A stretch of DNA of 9,467 nucleotides from CAYREE01 sp964423225 (GTDB taxonomy: Archaea > Altiarchaeota > Altiarchaeia > IMC4 > SCGC-AAA252-I15). The position numbers and the translations under genes were made by a program. Location of the stretch: the NCBI GenBank assembly GCA_964423225.1, contig CAYREE010000088.1:1-9467 (forward strand). The letters are read 5' to 3'. Below the pieces are notes generated by a model. It was not told the origin of the DNA. It was given only the letters and a program-made list of their open reading frames with translations, and searched no databases. Below are positions 6,046 through 9,467 of the stretch, piece by piece. Numbering within the stretch: position 1 is the stretch's first letter; every line of letters starts with the position of its first letter.

Positions 6046-7352
6046 CATTCATTCTCATAGTAATCCCTGATGACTTCCACTACCTTCAATTGTTCTGTGA
6101 TATTGTTTTTAACCATGAATTGGATTACTTTCTTTCGCTTCTCAAGTTCAGTATGGTATTTTTTCGTATCTATCCCCGACATCTCGACCATCTTATCTCT
6201 TATTGCAACAGCCATCCCATTTTTATCAATCCTGTCTTTCGAGGCATTATATTCAAAGACATTTCCTAGATGAACCATTTTTTCGGTGGCATGACCGACT
6301 TCCTTTACCTCAAAGACTCTCCTCTCAGTCTTTCCTTCCACATAGAAACGCTTTAGAGTAACCACCAAGTCTATAACCCTTAAAAGGTCTGGCGATACAT
6401 TCATGGGCTTTGACTGCAAACGCATCATCGCGCTTCTTGCATTGTTTGAGTGAATTGTTCCAAGCCCATGATGTCCAAGGTTCATCGCGTTTACAAGATT
6501 GAATGCTTCACCTCCGCGGACTTCCCCGACGATTATCCTGTCGGGCCTCATCCTTAATGCATTTTCGACCAGGTTGTTCATGTCAATATCTTCATTCACC
6601 TTGGTCCTAACCCAGTCGCTATGATAGTCTAGGTTTATCTCGAAGGTTTCTTCGATGGATATTATACGCTCGTATTCTCTTGTGAATGCGAGCAATGCGT
6701 TTAGAAGCGTTGTTTTTCCAGAGCTCGTACCACCAGAAATTAGGATGTTTCTTGGAGCCAGTCCGAATCCGTCAACACAAATCCATAGTAAAGCGGCAAT
6801 ATCAGGATTCAAAGTCTTGTTCTTCACCAAGTCAATTATCGATAATGAGGTTTCAACGAATTTCCTTATTGTTATCGCTGGTTTTCGAAAAGAGATTGGT
6901 GGAAGAGTGATATTCACTCTAATCGCCTCGGGGAGTGTAACATCAATGATCTTTCTATCTCCTTGTATGCCTGTATATCTTTTTATCTTTTTGATGAGTC
7001 TGAAAATATCTTCTGAGTGTTCGAATACAATATTTGTCGCGCATTTCCCAAGTTGTCTATGATATATGTATACTGGTTCCTTCGACTCGTTTATTAATAT
7101 CTCTTCTATTTCGTCGTCTTCAAGGAGTGTCTGGATCATACCATAATTGTTAACATAAGTTAATGCTTTTTCAATATACTCTTGATTATCAGTCTTTTTT
7201 CTTAGGAATTCTATGGCGTGTTCACGTCTTTCCTCTGGCGAAAATGCAGGGAACATATCTTTTGACTCTTCTAGGAATTCATCCTCCCATTTATCGAATT
7301 TTTCCTTTTCATCCCGGTCTAATAACATACCGTCTACGTTGAATTGATCCAT
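6042..7352 (-). CDS. TadA/CpaF-like type II/IV secretion (archaeal pilus) ATPase
   Basis: A 436-residue cytoplasmic hexameric-type ATPase of the VirB11/PilT/CpaF superfamily, which powers pilus assembly or protein export. An acidic N-terminal part (1-60) precedes the N-terminal domain (about 70-165), including E-I-E-E-I-L-I-N (81-88) and a conserved R-V-N-I-T-L-P-P-I-S-F-R-K-P (145-158). The motor domain has Walker A G-G-T-S-S-G-K-T-T (207-215), the acidic I-E-E-T-F-E (233-238), Walker B in R-P-D-R-I-I-V-G-E-V-R-G-G-E (269-282), and the His box G-L-G-T-I-H-S-N (296-303), followed by the archaeal-looking K-P-M-N-V (315-319). All catalytic motifs are intact. It is smaller than typical archaellum ATPases, and closer to CpaF. 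No TadC-like platform, prepilin or prepilin peptidase gene is adjacent: a convergent membrane gene lies downstream and a divergent exported protein upstream. The cargo is unknown. Confidence 0.93.
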   Translation of the reverse strand: MDQFNVDGMLLDRDEKEKFDKWEDEFLEESKDMFPAFSPEERREHAIEFLRKKTDNQEYIEKALTYVNNYGMIQTLLEDDEIEEILINESKEPVYIYHRQLGKCATNIVFEHSEDIFRLIKKIKRYTGIQGDRKIIDVTLPEAIRVNITLPPISFRKPAITIRKFVETSLSIIDLVKNKTLNPDIAALLWICVDGFGLAPRNILISGGTSSGKTTLLNALLAFTREYERIISIEETFEINLDYHSDWVRTKVNEDIDMNNLVENALRMRPDRIIVGEVRGGEAFNLVNAMNLGHHGLGTIHSNNARSAMMRLQSKPMNVSPDLLRVIDLVVTLKRFYVEGKTERRVFEVKEVGHATEKMVHLGNVFEYNASKDRIDKNGMAVAIRDKMVEMSGIDTKKYHTELEKRKKVIQFMVKNNITEQLKVVEVIRDYYENEC

Positions 7353-7362
7353 CTTATTGTTA

Positions 7363-7372
7363 TTTATTATAA
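7363..7372 (+). promoter_or_regulatory. TATA-like box for the large exported mosaic protein
   Basis: TTTATTATAA lies 33-42 bases upstream of the ATG at 7405. A start about 26 bases from the box centre would give a leader of roughly 10 bases, just long enough to hold the GGTGAT ribosome site. On the minus strand the same stretch is only about 10-20 bases from the ATPase start, too close for that gene; I do not see a convincing box for the ATPase. Confidence 0.4.
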
Positions 7373-7377
7373 TTTCA

Positions 7378-7392
7378 ATAGTAAATTACTAT
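7378..7392. promoter_or_regulatory. 15-bp palindrome in the divergent promoter (candidate operator)
   Basis: ATAGTAA-A-TTACTAT is a perfect palindrome with 7-base arms around one central base. It lies midway in the 52-bp spacer between the ATPase gene (minus) and the large exported protein (plus), between the plus-strand TATA-like box and the ribosome site. A dimeric regulator bound here could act on both genes. AT-rich spacers do produce such palindromes by chance. Confidence 0.4.
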
Positions 7393-7395
7393 AAT

Positions 7396-7401
7396 GGTGA
7401 T
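7396..7401 (+). promoter_or_regulatory. Shine-Dalgarno site deciding the 7405 start
   Basis: GGTGAT matches the part of the Shine-Dalgarno sequence that pairs with the AUCACC of the 16S 3' end, three bases before the ATG at 7405. A nearby ATG at 7394 runs into a stop after eight codons, so 7405 is the start. Confidence 0.6.
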
Positions 7402-7404
7402 TCA

Positions 7405-9467
7405 ATGGGTGGTTGTTTGATAAAATCAATAATATATTCTACTTTACTATTGACAATCTTCATTCTTAGCGTCTCTGCCGCCCAGCAAACAACTTGTTCT
7501 AGTTCTAATCCACCCTCATGTGGTGGAACCTGTCCTGCTGGCCAGGCATGCGCCTATAAACTCTATTTGACTCATGTGGGTGGCTATTGTGATTGTGTTG
7601 CTGTATCCACTACTACATTACCTCCTTGCACAATGAATCCTAAAACACAGTCCTGTTCAGGATATTGTCCAAATAATGGCTATTGTATCGATTATTACGG
7701 CAAATGTACTTGTAGTCCGACAACTTCTACGACTTCTTCTACAACAACATTGAAACCTACAATAACAACCACTACTCTAAAAGGTGGGAAGACAACGACA
7801 ACACTAAAGTTAGGCACTACAACTACGTTAAAGTCAGTGTCTACAACAACATTAATTCTCACTACCACAACTCAACATACTACGACCACTCTATTGACTC
7901 CTTCATTCACCCTCCCCTCTGCACGTGATCTACTGACAACATTGACTACATCAACCACAGTTAGGAGTAAAATCAATCCAACATCAATATCGTATACAAA
8001 ATATCCTACCCTCCCATTTAAGAACCGGGATACCGTTGAATTCTCGATCTCGGTATCTGATCTGGACGGGATAGATCAGGTTCAACTTATTGTTGGTGGA
8101 AAGACTCTCCAAACTTGTAGTGGCGGTGGTTCAGAGATGTCGACATGCCTTGGCAGCGGTGGACCATATCCGTCACACTCCTCAATGCAAATCCTAGTGA
8201 TTGACTCACTGGGTAACAGGCAGATACTTGAGGGTTTCATAGACGTCCAAGACGAGGAAGAAGAATCCGGGCCATGTCCAACTGGATGCTCTTGCATGAC
8301 TACTTCGATGGCGAATATGAACTGGCCCGGCAATTTCGACCAGTGCAGTCCAACACAGTGTGGTAGCGAGCCTCAGACCGCTGATCCGGGTACTGGTAGT
8401 GGCCCTGGTACTGTGGTTGATGGGGGTGGTGGAGGCGGTACTGGAACACCACTACCTGACATACCTATGTTTTGTTTTAGGGAAAGCGATCCATGTCCCG
8501 GTTCATGCTCATGTCTTACTCCTATGGAGGCTGCTGCAGGAACTGTGGGCGGACTAAGCAATCGTCCATGTGAATGCTCTCCAACACCCTGTGGAACCGG
8601 GAGATTTTGCTATGAACTCGGTTGCCGAGCCGTGAAAGGCGATTTAACACCGTTCAGAGAAGAGCATGCTCCGTGGGTTCTAGTACATGCGGTTCATCAG
8701 ACAACAGGCGCAGAAAGGCTTATGCCAGCCGCTTATCCGATAAACGGTTCAACAGAGGATCCTAAACTAGTCTATTCAGGTTGTCTTTCAGAGGGATTAT
8801 GGGATCTTACCCCGATATATAGTGAAACTCGTTTATGTGAGGGATGTCCGCTTACAGGTACATGGATTCCGCCGAGTGTAACTGTTGATGCAACCGACTT
8901 ATGCGGACCGGACATTACAAGAAACTTCCATTATGATCGGCCTGATACAGTCGAGCCTGAAGTCTTCATTGATACTGTTCCTGAGACGATTTACTTTTAT
9001 GATCATCCAGATATTAATATCACAGCGACTGACATGGGGGGAATTCATCGCGTGAAGGTTTATGAGTCTGGTGTGGATAAGGAATGCGAGCCAGTTGAGG
9101 AAAAACTTATTACAGAGTGTTGTTTTGATGGTGATGGTACTGAAACCTGTATTATCGAGAATAATTCTATTGAAAACCTTAGTACTGTCGTATATACTGC
9201 AGTCGCTTGTGATATGGCTGGTAACACTCATTCAGAATCTATCACGAAGAAGATTCATGTGAATATCAGTGCTGGAAAGATCGGTAAGATATGCAGTTGT
9301 CGTGACGGTGTAAACTTTTTGGCAAGATTTGATAGATGGGATGATCTTGCCGCTGGTGATATATTGCCTGGTGGATTAGATGAGCTGGTTCTTGCCAACT
9401 CAGATGATAGCACCTTAATAGTATATTATGTTAATGGCAGTATTGCTGGGAATTTTTCATCAGTCTA
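7405..9467 (+). CDS. Large exported mosaic surface protein: Cys modules, Thr-rich linker, Ig-like domains, FG-GAP-like propeller (partial)
   Basis: The frame is open from the ATG to the right edge (687 residues seen). The signal peptide is 1-24 or 25 (K7, core 8-22, V-S-A). Then: two six-Cys modules (31-64, 75-103); a Thr-rich linker (104-185) with TTTTLK units; an Ig/cadherin-like domain (about 200-284) with one Cys pair, C238 and C248; a CPTGCSC module (291-319); a Gly-rich hinge (322-352); a CPGSCSC module (364-407); a Cys-poor region of unknown fold (410-515); a second Ig-like domain (516-621) ending in the typical C-D-M-A-G-N-T; and the start of an FG-GAP-like propeller (636 onward) with L-A-A-G-D-I-L-P-G-G-L-D-E-L-V-L (648-663). 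About 39 Cys lie outside the signal. Seven N-X-S/T sequons cluster at 447-683. I infer a stalk-and-head adhesin or binding protein; its ligand is unknown. The membrane or S-layer anchor is not in the window. Confidence 0.88.
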   Translation, partial: MGGCLIKSIIYSTLLLTIFILSVSAAQQTTCSSSNPPSCGGTCPAGQACAYKLYLTHVGGYCDCVAVSTTTLPPCTMNPKTQSCSGYCPNNGYCIDYYGKCTCSPTTSTTSSTTTLKPTITTTTLKGGKTTTTLKLGTTTTLKSVSTTTLILTTTTQHTTTTLLTPSFTLPSARDLLTTLTTSTTVRSKINPTSISYTKYPTLPFKNRDTVEFSISVSDLDGIDQVQLIVGGKTLQTCSGGGSEMSTCLGSGGPYPSHSSMQILVIDSLGNRQILEGFIDVQDEEEESGPCPTGCSCMTTSMANMNWPGNFDQCSPTQCGSEPQTADPGTGSGPGTVVDGGGGGGTGTPLPDIPMFCFRESDPCPGSCSCLTPMEAAAGTVGGLSNRPCECSPTPCGTGRFCYELGCRAVKGDLTPFREEHAPWVLVHAVHQTTGAERLMPAAYPINGSTEDPKLVYSGCLSEGLWDLTPIYSETRLCEGCPLTGTWIPPSVTVDATDLCGPDITRNFHYDRPDTVEPEVFIDTVPETIYFYDHPDINITATDMGGIHRVKVYESGVDKECEPVEEKLITECCFDGDGTETCIIENNSIENLSTVVYTAVACDMAGNTHSESITKKIHVNISAGKIGKICSCRDGVNFLARFDRWDDLAAGDILPGGLDELVLANSDDSTLIVYYVNGSIAGNFSSV
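7495..7713 (+). repeat. Pair of six-Cys modules at the N-terminus of the mosaic protein
   Basis: Copy 1 is residues 31-64 with Cys at 31, 39, 43, 49, 62 and 64; copy 2 is 75-103 with Cys at 75, 84, 88, 94, 101 and 103. Both follow C-x7/8-C-x3-C-x5-C-(6 or 12)-C-x-C, with C-G-G-T-C-P-A-G-Q-A-C in copy 1 and C-S-G-Y-C-P-N-N-G-Y-C in copy 2. A short T-T-T-L-P-P spacer separates them. They are probably small disulfide-held domains; similarity to EGF- or CSalphabeta-type folds is only a guess. Confidence 0.7.
7738..7899 (+). repeat. Thr-rich TTTTLK linker repeat
   Basis: Seven degenerate units begin at residues 112, 121, 130, 138, 146, 153 and 159, with lengths 9, 9, 8, 8, 7, 6 and 7. The core is [TS]TTTLK, and the Lys is lost in the last three. 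Codons for Thr vary (ACA, ACT, ACG, ACC), so the units are old or under protein-level selection. This resembles a mucin-like, possibly O-glycosylated, stalk between the N-terminal Cys modules and the first Ig-like domain. Confidence 0.75.
8275..8625 (+). repeat. Duplicated CPxxCSC modules separated by a Gly-rich hinge
   Basis: Residues 291-319 and 364-407 both start C-P-x-x-C-S-C-[ML]-T and later contain C-S-P-T-x-C-G (314-320 and 391-397). The second copy has extra Cys (389, 402, 407). A hinge rich in Gly, including a run of six Gly (340-345), lies between them. I recall similar CPxGCxCLT segments in uncharacterised archaeal surface proteins, but no function. Confidence 0.65.

Noticed and set aside
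6655..7062. 135-codon plus-strand frame opposite the ATPase
   Set aside because: It is antisense to the Walker A and N-terminal region of a clear ATPase gene and has no ribosome site or family resemblance.
7394..7420. ATG at 7394 as a start for the mosaic protein
   Set aside because: This frame reaches a stop after eight codons; the ATG at 7405 has a GGTGAT site and leads straight into a signal peptide.
7405..7480. Class III (prepilin-type) signal peptide for the mosaic protein, given the neighbouring pilus ATPase
   Set aside because: There is no Lys/Arg-Gly cleavage site before the hydrophobic core; the core is followed by V-S-A, which fits ordinary Sec cleavage.
7738..7899. Direct repeats considered as a CRISPR-like or tandem DNA array
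   Set aside because: Units vary in length and codon use and repeat only at protein level; there are no constant repeats with unique spacers.
8082..8561. Minus-strand frames over the Gly-rich and Cys-module region
   Set aside because: The runs of Pro and Ser are the reverse reading of Gly/Cys-rich codons; the plus frame is continuous from a signal peptide through several domains.

Overview
The window looks archaeal. The pilus-type ATPase has the archaeal TadA/CpaF flavour (the 'KPMNV' stretch after its His box), the Moco genes are of archaeal-like type, AT-rich TATA-like boxes sit about 25-33 bp upstream of several start codons with almost no leader, and the large exported protein carries TTTTLK-type Thr-rich linkers that I associate with surface proteins of uncultivated archaea. 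I cannot place it to a phylum; DPANN, Altiarchaeota-like or euryarchaeal are all possible. Genes are packed with only about 30-50 bp of spacer at the three promoter regions. I see no tRNA, rRNA, CRISPR array, insertion sequence or transposase, and no gene-free stretch longer than about 50 bp.

Layout: (1) 1-661, minus strand: the N-terminal 220 residues of a secreted, extremely Cys-rich protein that runs off the left edge. (2) 693-4142, minus strand: a tight molybdenum/tungsten cofactor operon transcribed moaA > moaC > moaB > moeA > MOSC-domain gene, with junctions of 8 bp overlap, 0, 0 and 2 bp. (3) 4177-6045, plus strand: a multi-pass membrane protein resembling GT-C (PMT/ArnT-like) glycosyltransferases, divergent from moaA over a 34-bp double promoter. 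(4) 6042-7352, minus strand: a TadA/CpaF-like secretion/pilus ATPase, tail to tail with the membrane protein (4-bp overlap) and with no membrane-platform partner beside it. (5) 7405-9467, plus strand: the N-terminal 687 residues of a very large mosaic exported protein (signal peptide, six-Cys modules, Thr-rich linker, Ig-like domain, paired CPxxCSC modules, second Ig-like domain, start of an FG-GAP-like beta-propeller) that runs off the right edge.

How the parts may work together: the Moco operon covers the central steps from GTP to cPMP (MoaA, MoaC), adenylylation (MoaB) and metal insertion (MoeA), plus a MOSC protein possibly for sulfur handling. MoaD, MoaE, MoeB and MobA are not here. The other genes have a cell-surface theme: two disulfide-rich exported proteins, a candidate lipid-linked-sugar transferase, and an export/pilus motor divergent from the larger surface protein across a spacer with a 15-bp palindrome. 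A functional link among the surface genes is inference from position only. The most novel material is the two Cys-rich exported proteins, whose repeated cysteine spacings I do not recognise as a named family.
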